Origin: Gemmataceae bacterium
Lineage (GTDB): Bacteria > Planctomycetota > Planctomycetia > Gemmatales > Gemmataceae
Direction: 5' to 3'
Assembly: GCA_009692065.1 (NCBI GenBank)
Contig: SHZY01000006.1
Location: forward strand, 17,391 to 81,390
Length of the DNA stretch: 64,000 nucleotides
The position numbers and the translations under genes are program-made. Shown one piece after another: positions 36,329-45,900 of the stretch (position 1 is its first letter; every line of letters starts with the position of its first letter). The notes below the pieces were generated by a model that searched no databases, was not told the origin of the DNA, and saw only the letters and a list, made by a program, of their open reading frames with translations.

Positions 36329-36733
36329 TTACCTCGCCTTATCAGCCTTCCGCGCGGCGTCTTCCAGATCGCGCAGCGCATTTTCAACCGCCCGCGCCAC
36401 ATTGGGCTTGTCGATCACGAGGGGCGCGATGATGATTGCACCGCTGATACACGTAAACAACAACAGGAGCCCGGCAATAACCCAAAGCGCGCCACTCGGG
36501 GCGAGGGTGTACTGAAGGCTTACCTTGAACCCACCGTCCGTCTGCCGGATTCTTGTGTCGATGGTCAATGTGGACATAAAGGACACGAGCGCGGCTTTGG
36601 GCGAGATATCGATCACTCCGCTTTCCCTGAAATTCACTCTTCCCAGCAAATCCAGAGCATCACAGACTCTCTTGCCAAACTCGCGCTCGTCAAGACTTGT
36701 TTCAATCGTGGCCTGCTCTTCACCGCCAAACAT
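36329..36733 (-). CDS. Hypothetical protein with one membrane helix
   Basis: Predicted 134 residues. A soluble N-terminal half ('ERE.GKRVCDALDLLGRVNF') is followed by a single helix ('LWVIAGLLLLFTCISGAIII') and a charged C-terminal tail. No family is recognised. The start at 36733 is chosen because the longer frame continues antisense-like into rplC in another frame. It follows rplC by 25 bp and is probably cotranscribed with it. Confidence 0.7.
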   Translation of the reverse strand: MFGGEEQATIETSLDEREFGKRVCDALDLLGRVNFRESGVIDISPKAALVSFMSTLTIDTRIRQTDGGFKVSLQYTLAPSGALWVIAGLLLLFTCISGAIIIAPLVIDKPNVARAVENALRDLEDAARKADKAR

Positions 36734-36758
36734 GGTAACCCCCGGCGTTGCTGTGTGG

Positions 36759-37550
36759 TTACTTCTTCTTTTCGACCTTGACGCCCTTGCCCTTCTTCTT
36801 GGCCTTCTCGGCGGCGGCGCGGGCCTCGTCGGTGGGGATGTCCTTCTTGTTGGTGGGGCGCACGACGACGAGACCGCCGTTCGGGCCGGGAATGGCGCCA
36901 CGCACCAGCAGCAAGTTGTTTTCCTTATCGATCTTGACGACGTCGAGGTTGCGGATGGTGACCTGGGCATTGCCGTACTGCCCGGCCGCCTTGTGGCCTT
37001 TCTTGGGTCGGCCCGAGCCGCGGTTGGAGGCCATCGAGGCGGTGCTGCCGGCCTGGCGATGGACCTTCTTGGCGCCGTGGGCGGCGGGCATGCCCTGGAA
37101 GTTGTGCCGTTTCATGACGCCGGCGTAGCCTCGCCCCTTGCTGGTGCCGATGACGTCGATGTGCTGGCCTTCCTTGAAGATCTGGTCCGCGGTGAGGATC
37201 GCGCCGACCTTGATGTCGGCGGGGGGCGGGGCGTCGAGACGGAATTCTTGGATGTAGCGCTGCGGCTCACAGTCCGCTTTCTCGAGGATCTGCACGCCGG
37301 CCTGCTTCATGCCCTCGCGGCGTTTGGAAACAAACTCAGCGGCTACGTGCCCGCGCTCGGCGCGAATCGCCTTGCGGCGAGGCTTGTCCTTGAAGCCGAG
37401 CTGGACCGCGTGATACTTGTCTCGCTCTTGGGTGCGAATTTGCAAAACAGGGCAGGGCCCAAGTTCGATGACGGTGACCGGGGCCATCTTCCCAGCGCCG
37501 TCAAAGATTTGTGTCATGCCCACTTTGGTTCCGAGTAGACCGAGTGCCAC
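36759..37550 (-). CDS. rplC: 50S ribosomal protein L3
   Basis: Predicted 263 residues, longer than the usual 205-215 because of a Lys-rich C-terminal extension ('AEKAKKKGKGVKVEKKK'). The core signatures are clear: 'GLLGTKVGMTQIF' at the N-terminus and 'HNFQGMPAAHGAKKVHRQAG' with the methylated-Gln loop region. The start is a GTG at 37550 with AAGGAG six bases upstream. L3 is normally the second gene of the S10 operon, but no rpsJ, rplD or rplW is next to it, and the upstream neighbour is divergent. It therefore has its own promoter. Confidence 0.95.
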   Translation of the reverse strand: MALGLLGTKVGMTQIFDGAGKMAPVTVIELGPCPVLQIRTQERDKYHAVQLGFKDKPRRKAIRAERGHVAAEFVSKRREGMKQAGVQILEKADCEPQRYIQEFRLDAPPPADIKVGAILTADQIFKEGQHIDVIGTSKGRGYAGVMKRHNFQGMPAAHGAKKVHRQAGSTASMASNRGSGRPKKGHKAAGQYGNAQVTIRNLDVVKIDKENNLLLVRGAIPGPNGGLVVVRPTNKKDIPTDEARAAAEKAKKKGKGVKVEKKK

Positions 37551-37692
37551 GTTCAACTCCTTTGGCCATGCGGCAAGCGCAGCGGGCCGTCTTGGGGGGC
37601 GTCCCCGGGCGCCGGATATTGGCTGGAGGGGAACAGTTATTATGCGGGCGGCTGCGGATTCGTCCAGGGGAAACGAATTGAGTTGCAGGGTT

Positions 37693-37728
37693 CCGAAAGC
37701 CCAGGGACGGCCGTCCCTGGGCTTTCGG
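37693..37728. repeat. 36-bp perfect palindrome between rplC and a divergent gene
   Basis: CCGAAAGCCCAGGGACGG is followed directly by its exact complement, with no loop. It lies 143 bp upstream of the rplC start. It could be an operator-like site for a dimeric regulator, an RNA hairpin in the rplC leader or another CCCAGGG-family repeat; the sequence does not decide. Confidence 0.85.
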
Positions 37729-37816
37729 GCCAGCAGTTTCTCCATTGTTTTTCGGCCCACTTGCTTGATAATGCAAGGATGCCCGCGGGCGTTCCGGGGG
37801 CGGCGTGGAGTGGGAC

Positions 37817-38872
37817 ATGGATCGCGCTTCGTCGTTGATCTTTCCCGGGGGTCGGACCCTGGCCGGGTGGTGGCGCCAGCTCTCGCCCTTGCAGCCCGCT
37901 GGGTTGTGGATTGGCTACGGGTTTGTGCACCGCGTCGAGGTAGCCGTCCATGTCCGCTGTGAACAGCCGATCGATTCGTTCGCCCATCTCGTCTTGCAAG
38001 CCCTCCATCTGGAAGAGACCGTCGCCCCGAACCACGTCCCCGGCGTGAGCCTGGCGGTCCTGGAGGAACGGCTGTGTTTGCCAGGCGCCGTCGTCCTGCA
38101 CGTGCTGGCCGGCATGTGTGCGGATGGGCTTCTCACGCGCGAGGCGCCGGAACGCTGGCAGGCAAGCGAACTCGGCCGTTACGCGCTGGAAAAGCGCGCC
38201 TTGCCTGTTCGTCTGCAGAAGCGCCGCACCTTTCCTTTTCTCGAGCGCGTCGATTCATCCGGCGAGCGCATCGGCGCGCCGCACTTCTTGCCGATCGCGG
38301 AATGCGCTGTCGCCTCGTGGTCGGTGGGAGAGCCGCATCGCTTCGACATCGCCTGTTTGCGCGGCTCCATCGAGCAGTCGGCCGCGTGGAAACAAGCGGC
38401 CGCCTTTCCACTTGAAGTCGAAGCGCTTGCAGACGGGGTTGTGGATGTCTGGCAGCAAGTCGTCGTCGATCGGCCTGAGCGTGTGATGCTGGCGCTGGTA
38501 GTCGTCAACGCACAAGGGACGCGTAAAGTGCTGGGCTTTGCCGTCAAGGTGGACGGCTGGGCGCTCCAGGACCGCGCACCGGTGCTGCGCGTCCCCGCGC
38601 CGGCCGACTCCCTTTGGCCTGAAATCGCCCAGCAGCCGACGATGCCCGTTTGGCAAGACGTGTGGCGGAGCTGGTGCAAGCAGCGGCAGTTGCCGACGAA
38701 TGAAGTCGAGCTTTGTGCCCTGAGCTATCACGCGCCGCGTCTAGAAGTCCAGGCGCCGCCGCGCCTGGTACAGCGCCTGCACGCAGCCAAGAGCGACCTT
38801 TTCAAGGGCGAGGCCTGGCTCTTGGTCGGCGACGGTTATTGCCGCACGGCGGTGCAACTGGCGATTCGTTAG
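37817..38872 (+). CDS. Hypothetical protein, possible winged-helix N-terminal half
   Basis: Predicted 351 residues, without signal peptide or membrane helix. Residues of about 65-120 are helical and end in 'LHVLAGMCADGLLTREAPER', a winged-helix-like pattern. The rest is a mixed alpha/beta region rich in Trp and Val with no recognised motif. It starts 12 bases after an alternative GTG (37805); the ATG at 37817 has GGAG six bases upstream. It is divergent from rplC. Confidence 0.8.
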   Translation: MDRASSLIFPGGRTLAGWWRQLSPLQPAGLWIGYGFVHRVEVAVHVRCEQPIDSFAHLVLQALHLEETVAPNHVPGVSLAVLEERLCLPGAVVLHVLAGMCADGLLTREAPERWQASELGRYALEKRALPVRLQKRRTFPFLERVDSSGERIGAPHFLPIAECAVASWSVGEPHRFDIACLRGSIEQSAAWKQAAAFPLEVEALADGVVDVWQQVVVDRPERVMLALVVVNAQGTRKVLGFAVKVDGWALQDRAPVLRVPAPADSLWPEIAQQPTMPVWQDVWRSWCKQRQLPTNEVELCALSYHAPRLEVQAPPRLVQRLHAAKSDLFKGEAWLLVGDGYCRTAVQLAIR

Positions 38873-38873
38873 A

Positions 38874-40169
38874 TTAGTCCGTAGTCCATGGCTCATTGCG
38901 CTGCCTGTTCTGGACAACTGACCACGGACTACGGACCAATCGCGCCTTGGCCCAGTTCACGTTCGCTTGCACGTCGCCGAAGGCGCCCAGCTCGACGATC
39001 AGAGTTAGAATGCGGGCGCCTGCGACGTTCAAGCGCATTTCCACCGGCGCGGTTTCACTGGTCAATTCCTTGCCGCCGTTGAGTTCGCTGCGATTGCCGT
39101 CGATCTCGACGGCTGCTTTGGCCCGGCCGCGGCGTGACGTGACGCTGTCTATGCCGACGATTGCGTCGAAGCGCTGATACTTGCCATCTAGGGCGTAGGT
39201 GACCCGGCACGGCGCGTGGGTGCCGAGGCCCTTTTCGTAAGTGCTGCCGAATAGGCGCAACGGATGATTGTCGGCGGCAGCGTCCTTGACGAGTGGCCAG
39301 GCCGCGCCCAGATAGGGGCGGTGCTCGTAGCGAACCGGGGTCAAGTCAGAGAGATCAACCGCCGGGCCCTGGCGCACATCGAGCGCGAGCAGGCTCGCCT
39401 CGGGCAGTTCCAGGGTACTGCCGAACTGGGTCTTGCCGAGCCAGCCCCTGGTTTTTTCCTCGAAGCGGACTTCAAGGAAGTTGACGCGGGCGCCGCCGTC
39501 CAGCACCGCGCGGGAATAGGTTTTCTTGGTGCGTAAGCGGGCCTGCCGATCGGTGTTCCAGGCGATGCCGGCGAGCTGCGACCAGGGCGTTTGCACCTTG
39601 CGGGCGGCGGTGGCGATCGTGCAGCCGGTCTTGGCGTCGAGGGCGACCAGCGTCCCTTCGATGCGGTCGCCGTTCTTCAGATAGACGGCGTCGCGCTTGC
39701 GCGGCTGTTTTTCCAGCTCGGCGAAAAACAAATCGGCGTCGTCCGCGCCCTCCGGCAGCGACCAGAATAGCAGGACGACATTCGGCGCAAACAAGTTCAG
39801 TCCCTTGGCGCGCAAGCTCGGCAGCGATGCGGCGGGCCAGACTTGCAACCGATTCTCCGCGAGACTGGCCGACGCTTCGGGATCAAGCGGGACTCGGTCG
39901 CCGTTGGTCAGGAGGACGAAGTTGCGGGATGGCAGCGCCGGCAGCTTGCGATTCTCCTGGCGCAGCTCGATGAACGCCGGGAGCTTGCGGCGCCCGCCCG
40001 CCTCTTCGATCTCGAGCGCGCCGGCAGCATCGAGAGCGGCCAGCGCAACGCTCGGATGGGCCGCGCCCAACGTTTCCACATGAAATCGCAGCGGACCTTG
40101 AGCGCGAGAAAAAGACGAAGCGCCAAGCCAGAAGAGCAGAACCAAGAGCAAGCGGATGTGAATCGGCAT
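38874..40169 (-). CDS. Secreted protein with NPCBM-like carbohydrate-binding domain
   Basis: Predicted 431 residues. Signal peptide (hydrophobic 'LLLVLLFWLGASSF'), then two beta-rich segments; the second, about residues 275-415, reads as an NPCBM/NEW2 domain ('GSTYEKGLGTHAPCRVTYAL', 'RFDAIVGIDS', 'ILTLIVELG'). Such domains bind galactose-type sugars at glycoside-hydrolase C-termini; no catalytic domain accompanies it here. The last 20 or so residues ('RSPWSVVQNRQRNEPWTTD') are encoded by a TAGTCC-family repeat, so the tail is repeat-derived. It is the last gene of the leftward operon. Confidence 0.85.
   Translation of the reverse strand: MPIHIRLLLVLLFWLGASSFSRAQGPLRFHVETLGAAHPSVALAALDAAGALEIEEAGGRRKLPAFIELRQENRKLPALPSRNFVLLTNGDRVPLDPEASASLAENRLQVWPAASLPSLRAKGLNLFAPNVVLLFWSLPEGADDADLFFAELEKQPRKRDAVYLKNGDRIEGTLVALDAKTGCTIATAARKVQTPWSQLAGIAWNTDRQARLRTKKTYSRAVLDGGARVNFLEVRFEEKTRGWLGKTQFGSTLELPEASLLALDVRQGPAVDLSDLTPVRYEHRPYLGAAWPLVKDAAADNHPLRLFGSTYEKGLGTHAPCRVTYALDGKYQRFDAIVGIDSVTSRRGRAKAAVEIDGNRSELNGGKELTSETAPVEMRLNVAGARILTLIVELGAFGDVQANVNWAKARLVRSPWSVVQNRQRNEPWTTD
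38875..38938. repeat. TAGTCC-family inverted repeat at convergent stops
   Basis: Arms TTAGTCCGTAGTCCATGG (from 38875) and CCACGGACTACGGACCA (38922-38938) flank a 29-base loop. The repeat encodes the C-terminus and stop of the leftward NPCBM gene and starts two bases after the rightward gene's stop. Confidence 0.88.
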
Positions 40170-40268
40170 AGAAAAAGAACCACCAGGAAAAACAGGCAAG
40201 GAAGAAATGCAATTCTTGTCTTCCAGTGGCATTTCCCCCCGTGCTCCCCGTTTTCCCCCGTGGTTCAC

Positions 40269-41354
40269 TTACCGTTGCAAGATCGGCAAATAATTGTTGG
40301 GCACCTGCAGAATGATGAGGGCCATCGCTGTGCAGTAGTGCGAGCACATCAGACCTTGCCGCCAGCTGCCGTCGGCGACCACACGGCTGGCGAGCAGTTC
40401 GTTACGAATGGCAGGGTACCACTGCCGCCAGTAGTCGCCCCCGGCAATCCACATGGCCTGGACCGCGTAGTAATGGCCGTAGAAGTAGTGCATCTGCACC
40501 TCGGCGTTGGCGACCCCGCCCGCGGCGCCGCCGGGGCGGAAGCCCTTGAGATAATCGAGGCCGCGCTTGACCGAGTTGTCGTCGTTGTAGAGCCCGGCGC
40601 TGTTGAGGGCGACGACACCCGCGGCGGTACGGGCGAATCCCGGAGTGCCGCCGAAATGCTGATAGGTAAACCCTCCGCTTCGCTGGTCCTGGCAGCGCTT
40701 GACGTAATCGATGCAGCGGTCTCGATTGGCCTTCGGCACGGCGATCCCGGCATTGCGTGCGGCTCTTAATGCGTTGATCTGGCAGATGGTTACCGATAGG
40801 TCGGCGTCGGCGGGGTGCGGTTGATAGCGCCAGCCGCCGTCGCGGTTTTGCGCCCGCAGGATCAACGCGACCGCCCGGCCCAGGACGCCGCGCAGCTCGG
40901 TGCGCAGAGCCGGCTCGTTGACCATGCCGTAGACTTCGGCGAGGAACAAGGTCGCGAAGCCATGCCCGTACATGGGGCCGTGAAAGCCGTTGCGGCGGCT
41001 GTTGAGGAAACCGGGCTGCGTGGGGTCCTCGCAGCGCAGCATGTAGCGGACGGTGCGCGTGACATGTTCGCCATACCGCCCGCGGCCCGGCTGGTAGCCG
41101 CCGGCCATGAAGGCGAGCCCGGCGAGGCTGGTGATGGCGACGTTGCCCGCGTACTGCCCGGTGCCGAAGGAACCGTCCTGGTGCTGCTGTCCGGCGAGCC
41201 AGCCGAGGCTGCCGTCGATCGCGGTCTGGGTGTTTCTGTCGATCATGCCCGCGGCCTGGTTGCCGTCCTGGGCGAGGCCGCGCCACACCATGCCGCCTGC
41301 TGACAGACCCAGGAGGGCCCCGGTGCCGCGGGTCAAGAAGCTGCGTCGGTTCAT
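40269..41354 (-). CDS. Secreted prenyltransferase/squalene-oxidase-repeat protein
   Basis: Predicted 361 residues. A Tat-like signal ('MNRRSFLTRGTGALLGLSAGG') is followed by an alpha/alpha toroid with recurring helical pairs and QW-like turns: 'QQHQDGSFGTG', 'NRDGGWRYQPHPADADLS', 'DQRSGGFTYQ'. Typical terpene-cyclase catalytic DxDD or DCTAE motifs are absent, so enzymatic cyclase activity is unlikely. The fold also occurs in protein-binding roles. In planctomycetes it commonly sits near MoxR/VWA operons, as here. Confidence 0.87.
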   Translation of the reverse strand: MNRRSFLTRGTGALLGLSAGGMVWRGLAQDGNQAAGMIDRNTQTAIDGSLGWLAGQQHQDGSFGTGQYAGNVAITSLAGLAFMAGGYQPGRGRYGEHVTRTVRYMLRCEDPTQPGFLNSRRNGFHGPMYGHGFATLFLAEVYGMVNEPALRTELRGVLGRAVALILRAQNRDGGWRYQPHPADADLSVTICQINALRAARNAGIAVPKANRDRCIDYVKRCQDQRSGGFTYQHFGGTPGFARTAAGVVALNSAGLYNDDNSVKRGLDYLKGFRPGGAAGGVANAEVQMHYFYGHYYAVQAMWIAGGDYWRQWYPAIRNELLASRVVADGSWRQGLMCSHYCTAMALIILQVPNNYLPILQR

Positions 41355-41381
41355 GGCGGGTTCTCCTTGTCAGGAGTCAGG

Positions 41382-41954
41382 TTATTGGCGTTTTTCGGCC
41401 GGGCTGCTCTCGGCCAAGGCGCGATAGTACTCTCGGAGTATCTCATTGTAGTTTCGGATGAAGCGCTCGCGCAAATGCGCATCGATCTGATCGCGATGTC
41501 GTGGCGGCAGGTTGGGCCAGAAGCCGCTGTCTGATTGTAGCAGCCGCATGTCTTCGGGCGTGCTCGGTGTCTTGCCGGTGCTCTTGGCGAGATCGGCTAC
41601 GTTCTTCGGCTTAGGCGTCGGATTTGCGATTGGTTCCATTGGTTTGGGCGGATTCTTCGCGCTAGGTGGGGTCTTGCTTTTGTTGGGTTCGGGCTCGTCC
41701 TGCTCCAGGAGCTTGTCGATGCCGTCGAGGATGCGCTGCTGGGCTTTGCGGGTTTCGGCGCCGGGCTGTTGTTTCTCGAAGTCGCTGCCGACGCGGTCGA
41801 AGTTCAAGCGGAGCTCCTCGATGATCTTTTGCGGGGTGTCGGGCGCCGGTTTTTTTGAATCGGGAGAGCCGCCCGCGCGGAATGGCGTGGCCGTGCGCGC
41901 TGGAGCCACAACGAAGAGGCCAATCGCTGCGATGAGCGTAAGCGTGCGGAACAT
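41382..41954 (-). CDS. Secreted low-complexity protein, paralogue of the next gene
   Basis: Predicted 190 residues with signal peptide ('TLTLIAAIGLFVV'). Two conserved blocks, 'PQKIIEELRLNFDRVGSDFE' to 'DGIDKLLEQDE' and 'PPRHRDQIDAHLRERFIRNY' to 'ILREYYRALAES', are shared with the gene at 42099; the Lys/Pro-rich middle is not. The C-terminal block resembles the C-terminus of planctomycete coiled-coil partner proteins. The start at 41954 gives the signal peptide. It is likely a periplasmic component of the VWA/coiled-coil complex. Confidence 0.85.
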   Translation of the reverse strand: MFRTLTLIAAIGLFVVAPARTATPFRAGGSPDSKKPAPDTPQKIIEELRLNFDRVGSDFEKQQPGAETRKAQQRILDGIDKLLEQDEPEPNKSKTPPSAKNPPKPMEPIANPTPKPKNVADLAKSTGKTPSTPEDMRLLQSDSGFWPNLPPRHRDQIDAHLRERFIRNYNEILREYYRALAESSPAEKRQ

Positions 41955-41982
41955 GTAAAAGCCCTCAGATTCGGTCATACTT

Positions 41983-42060
41983 GCGAGCCACGGGGTTTAT
42001 CCCCGTGGTGCAGCACCATGCAAGGGACACTCTGCCACGGGGATAAACCCCGTGGCTCGC
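41983..42060. repeat. CCACGGGGTTTATCCCCGTGG inverted repeat
   Basis: Twenty-six-base arms (41983-42008 and 42035-42060) pair perfectly around a loop of 26 bases. Each arm is itself nearly palindromic (CCACGGGG/CCCCGTGG). It lies between two paralogous genes inside the leftward operon, so it is not a simple operon terminator. Confidence 0.9.
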
Positions 42061-42098
42061 GGTGGCAAAGTTGGGCGCTTGCAGCATAGCCGCGGCGG

Positions 42099-42941
42099 TC
42101 AATCCCCGTCCTTGCGTCGGCCGCTCTCGGCGATGTTGCGGTAGTACTCTCTCAGCAACTCCTCGTAGCGAGGCAGGAAGCGTTCGCGGGCGAAGGCGTC
42201 CATTTCCTTGCGGCGGTTCAGGGGGAGATGGCCCCAGACGTCGCCTTTTTGATTGGCGATGGTGTTCTTCTCTTTTTTGGAGTCATCGCCCTTGCCTGCG
42301 ACGCCGCCGCCCTTGTCGTCTTTTTTGGCGTCGCCTTTGCCGTCCTTGTCGTCTTTTTTATCCTTTTGATCGCCGTCGTCTTTCTTGGCAAGTTTGTCTT
42401 CTTTCTTTTTGCCGTCGTCTTTCTTGGCGTTGTCCTTGCCGCCGTCCTTGTCGTCTTTCTTGTCTTTGTTATCGCCGAGGCCCATGGGCTGCTTTTGGCC
42501 AGCGCCGCCACCCCCGCCACCCCCGCCGCCTCCACCACCACCGCCGCCTCCACCACCACCCTTACTGTCGTCGTTCTGGTCGAGCAGCTTGTCGATGTCG
42601 TCGATGATCTGCTTTTGCTTCAGGCGGGTGTCCTCGCCGGGGTCTTTCTTCTGGAGCTTTTCGTCCACGGTTTCGAAGTTCTTCTTCAAGCGATCGATGA
42701 TGACCTTGGGATCTTCCGCCGCCACTTCGGGCCCGCCGTCTTTCTTGGCGTCGGGCGCGTCTTTGCCATCGACCTTCTTGGGATCGACTTTCGCATCAGC
42801 CTTCTTGGCGTCGGGATCGGTCTTCTCGACCTGCGTCTCGGCCGGGGCTTTCTTCTTGGGCGCGGGGGTCTTGTCCTGGGCCACGGCGAGCATGACCAGG
42901 CAAGCGAAACATGCCAGGCTGATGGCGAAGTAGCGGGTCAT
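42099..42941 (-). CDS. Secreted Gly/Lys/Asp low-complexity protein, paralogue of the previous gene
   Basis: Predicted 280 residues. Signal peptide, then a Lys/Asp/Pro-rich stretch, the block 'PKVIIDRLKKNFETVDEKL' to 'DDIDKLLDQ', a run of about 20 Gly, a Lys-Asp repeat region and the C-terminal block 'DVWGHLPLNRRKEMDAFARE' to 'LLREYYRNIAE'. The conserved blocks match the gene at 41382, so the pair are tandem duplicates that differ mainly in their low-complexity middles. The start overlaps the stop of the coiled-coil gene by four bases, implying a translation-coupled partner. The Gly run uses mixed codons and is therefore not simple triplet slippage. Confidence 0.87.
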   Translation of the reverse strand: MTRYFAISLACFACLVMLAVAQDKTPAPKKKAPAETQVEKTDPDAKKADAKVDPKKVDGKDAPDAKKDGGPEVAAEDPKVIIDRLKKNFETVDEKLQKKDPGEDTRLKQKQIIDDIDKLLDQNDDSKGGGGGGGGGGGGGGGGGGGAGQKQPMGLGDNKDKKDDKDGGKDNAKKDDGKKKEDKLAKKDDGDQKDKKDDKDGKGDAKKDDKGGGVAGKGDDSKKEKNTIANQKGDVWGHLPLNRRKEMDAFARERFLPRYEELLREYYRNIAESGRRKDGD

Positions 42942-45900
42942 TTCGGGTCTCCTTCTTTCGGCATGGGCTGCTGCGGCGGGAATAGACCGCGGAAGAGGTC
43001 GTGGATGCGCTCCTGTTCCTGGGACAATTCGGCCAGTTCACGCTGTTGCTCTTCGGTCAGTTTCGTCAGATCGGGATTCCGCTTGGCGAAGTCCTCGGTC
43101 TTCTGGTTGAGATCGACCTGCTCGGCACGCAGCACCTTGAGCTGGGCCGTCGGCGGGATGCCGTCGCGGTCTTGCATGCCTCCTTGCGACTCTTTGGGTT
43201 CATCGTCGCCCATCGGGTCTTTCTGGGCAAGCTGCTTCTTTGGCTTCTTGATTTCGTCCTTGAGTGCATCGAGCAAGCGCTCGATTTTCTGCAGCGCGAC
43301 CTTTTGATGCTTGACGGTATCGGCGTGCCATTCGTTTTCGTCCTTCAATTCCATGTCATCGAATTTGTTTTCACGGCGATTCAAACCTTCCTCGCGGCGG
43401 GTATCCATGACCTTGACCGCTTTATCCATCGCTTCCTTGGCTTTTTCCAGGAGGCTGTGGAAGACCTTGGCTTCTTTGAGCTTGTCCTTGAAGACGTCGG
43501 TTTCCTCGGCGATACCCTTCTGGGCCTCCATGTTGCCTTCGATGGTGTCGAGGAAGGCATCGGTCCAGATTTTTTTCTTCATGATCTTGGCGTGCAGGTT
43601 CTCGGAGCGTTCGATGGAGCCGATCTCGCGGATCTTGATCGCCTCCAATTGATCGTGAATCTTGATCAAGAGCTCGCGGGCCAATTCTTCCTCGGCGTCC
43701 TGCAATTCTTGCTTGGCGCGCTGAACTTTCTCCTTGGCCTCTTTCTGTGCTTGATCGGGGTTGGCTCCGTCCTTGATGTCGTTGCCTGCCTTTTCGAGGT
43801 CCTTGGCCGCTTCGTTCAACGCGTCGGCGGCGCGCTGTTCGTTGAGGCGGGCCAGCTGGTGGCGCATCTTGTTGATTTCGTCCTGCAGCTCGGCGTGTTT
43901 CTTGGCGAGCTCTTCCTTGGCCTTGAGGCGTTCTTCCTTGTTCTCGATCTTGTCGATCTTCTTGGCTTCGTTCCTTAGCTGCTCGATCTTCTTGGTGATC
44001 TTGTCGAGTTCCTTCTCGGTGTCCTTGCGGTCCTGGATGTCCTGCTTGGTGGCGTCCTCGCTGCGGCCTTCCAGCGCCTTGGCCACCTCTTCGAGGTTCT
44101 TCTGAATTCGTTCTTGCTGCTGGAGCGTTTTCTGCGGCGTCTCGGTCTTGCCATCCAGTTGCTCGGCGACGTTTTTCATCTGCTGGGTGATCGGTTTCTT
44201 GTCAGGCTGCTTGGGATCGAATTTCGGCTCGGCCTGCTGGATGGCTTGCTCCACTTTCTTGGCATTGGCGTGATCGTCTTCTTTTTCGAAGGTCTGCTTG
44301 GCCGCCTTCATCTCCTGGAGGAGCTTGTTCATCTTGTTTTCCAGCTCTTGCTGATCCTTGCGCTGCTCATTGATCTGGTCGCGCAAAATGTTCTCGTTCG
44401 TCTTGCGTTTCTCCGGCGTGAGTTGCGGGTCTTCGTCGAGCACGCGTTTGAGGTTGTTCAGCTCTTCGAGCTTTTGCCGAATTTCTTCTTGCTTGCCGAT
44501 CAGGTCCTGCACTTCCTGTTTGAGTCCCTGCATCTTGGCCTGGGGGTTGATATCCTTGATGAGGCCATTGAGGGCGTCGCGCACGCTTTGCTGGCGTTTT
44601 GCGATTTGTTCGAGATTCGCCTTCGTCTTGTCGGGGTTCTTGTCGTTCTGGGCCAGGTCGGCATTGGCCTCGGCGAGCTTGGGCTCGATCTCCTGCAGTT
44701 CTTGCTGCGCGATCGCGTCGAGCGTCCCCTTGATCTTGGTGGCCTCGCGGTAGGCTTGCGTGCCGGTGAGCCGGTTCTCTTCCAACGTGCGCTTGATTTC
44801 GCCGACATCGCGGCGCAGGCCTTCCTTGGCATCCTGGCCGATGTGGTCGCGCACTTCGCGCTGCTGCTGGACCCCTTTCTCGATGAAATTGTCGCGGACG
44901 CGCTGGTCGATTTTGTCTTCTTTCCTGGTGTCCTTGACGGCATCCTGGGCGTTGTGCTGGATCTTCTCGATCGCCTGGATCTTCTTGGCGATCTCGGCCA
45001 GCTGGTTCTCGATCTTGCTCGTGAGGTCTTGCTTGCCGATGATGCGCAGCTCGATCGCCTGGCTGCGGCCCGGCTCGCGGGTCGGGTAGATGTCGCAGAA
45101 ATCCTCGGCACAAATTTCGACCGAGATGATGTCGCCATTCCGGAAGTCTTGCGTGCGCAGGGACCAGACGACGCCAAACTCCAGCTTCTTGTAGCGCAGC
45201 CGCAGGTCCGCTGCGGGGCGCGCGGCGCCGGTCAGCTGGGAGACGAAGATCGGCACAAGTTTGCCGTGGTCGAGGGCTTCGTAAAGGGGAACGCGATCCA
45301 GTGTCTCCCACGGCTGGCCGTCGGCGCCCTTCTTGCGGTATTCGACATAAACCCTCTTGATCGCGAACAGCTCGTCGGTGACGAGGAACTTGAAGGCAAC
45401 ATCGGCCGTCGGCAGGGCGGTGGCGCTGGAGCCGGGCTGGAGCAGCTTGATCATCGGCAGCGGGTCGAGGTTGACTTTCAGGTCGGCGACGTCGGGCGAG
45501 CTTTCGAGCTTATCCTTGTCGCGCAGGTGGAGCGTGTAGCTGCCGGTGATCCAGGGGGTGAAGTCGATCTGGAAGACCGATCGATCGGCTTCAAACCTGG
45601 CGGGGACCTTGCCCCAGACGGCACTGCCGCCCACTACCTGGGCGACGGCTTGCAGCGGATTGGTCTGTCCTAAAAGTGTCAGCACCGACGCCGGCGCGAT
45701 CAGGGCGCCTTCCGGGCGGTATTCGATCCACGCCTGTTCGAGCGGGCGACTCGCCTTGGCACGCAAAACGACATGGCTGCCCGCGGTGAGGTTCAGGTGG
45801 CGCGTGCCGGGTTCCAGGACGCTCGGCGAAAGATCGGTGTACGCCGGCGGGTAGACGGCGAGCTGCGGCGACGGCAGGCCGTTCAGCTTCACGAGCGTTG

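Noticed and set aside
37551..37760. N-terminal extension of L3 to an ATG at 37760
   Set aside because: L3 begins 'GLLGTKVGMTQ' in all relatives; the GTG at 37550 has a good Shine-Dalgarno and the extension crosses the palindrome.
42480..42560. Gly-codon run as a triplet-repeat expansion
   Set aside because: It uses mixed GGT/GGC/GGG codons rather than a single repeated triplet, so it is older or selected sequence.
44114..45673. A 519-codon plus-strand frame opposite the coiled-coil gene
   Set aside because: Leu/Val-rich reverse reading of Lys/Glu-rich codons; the minus-strand gene has a coherent coiled coil, membrane start and coupled overlap.
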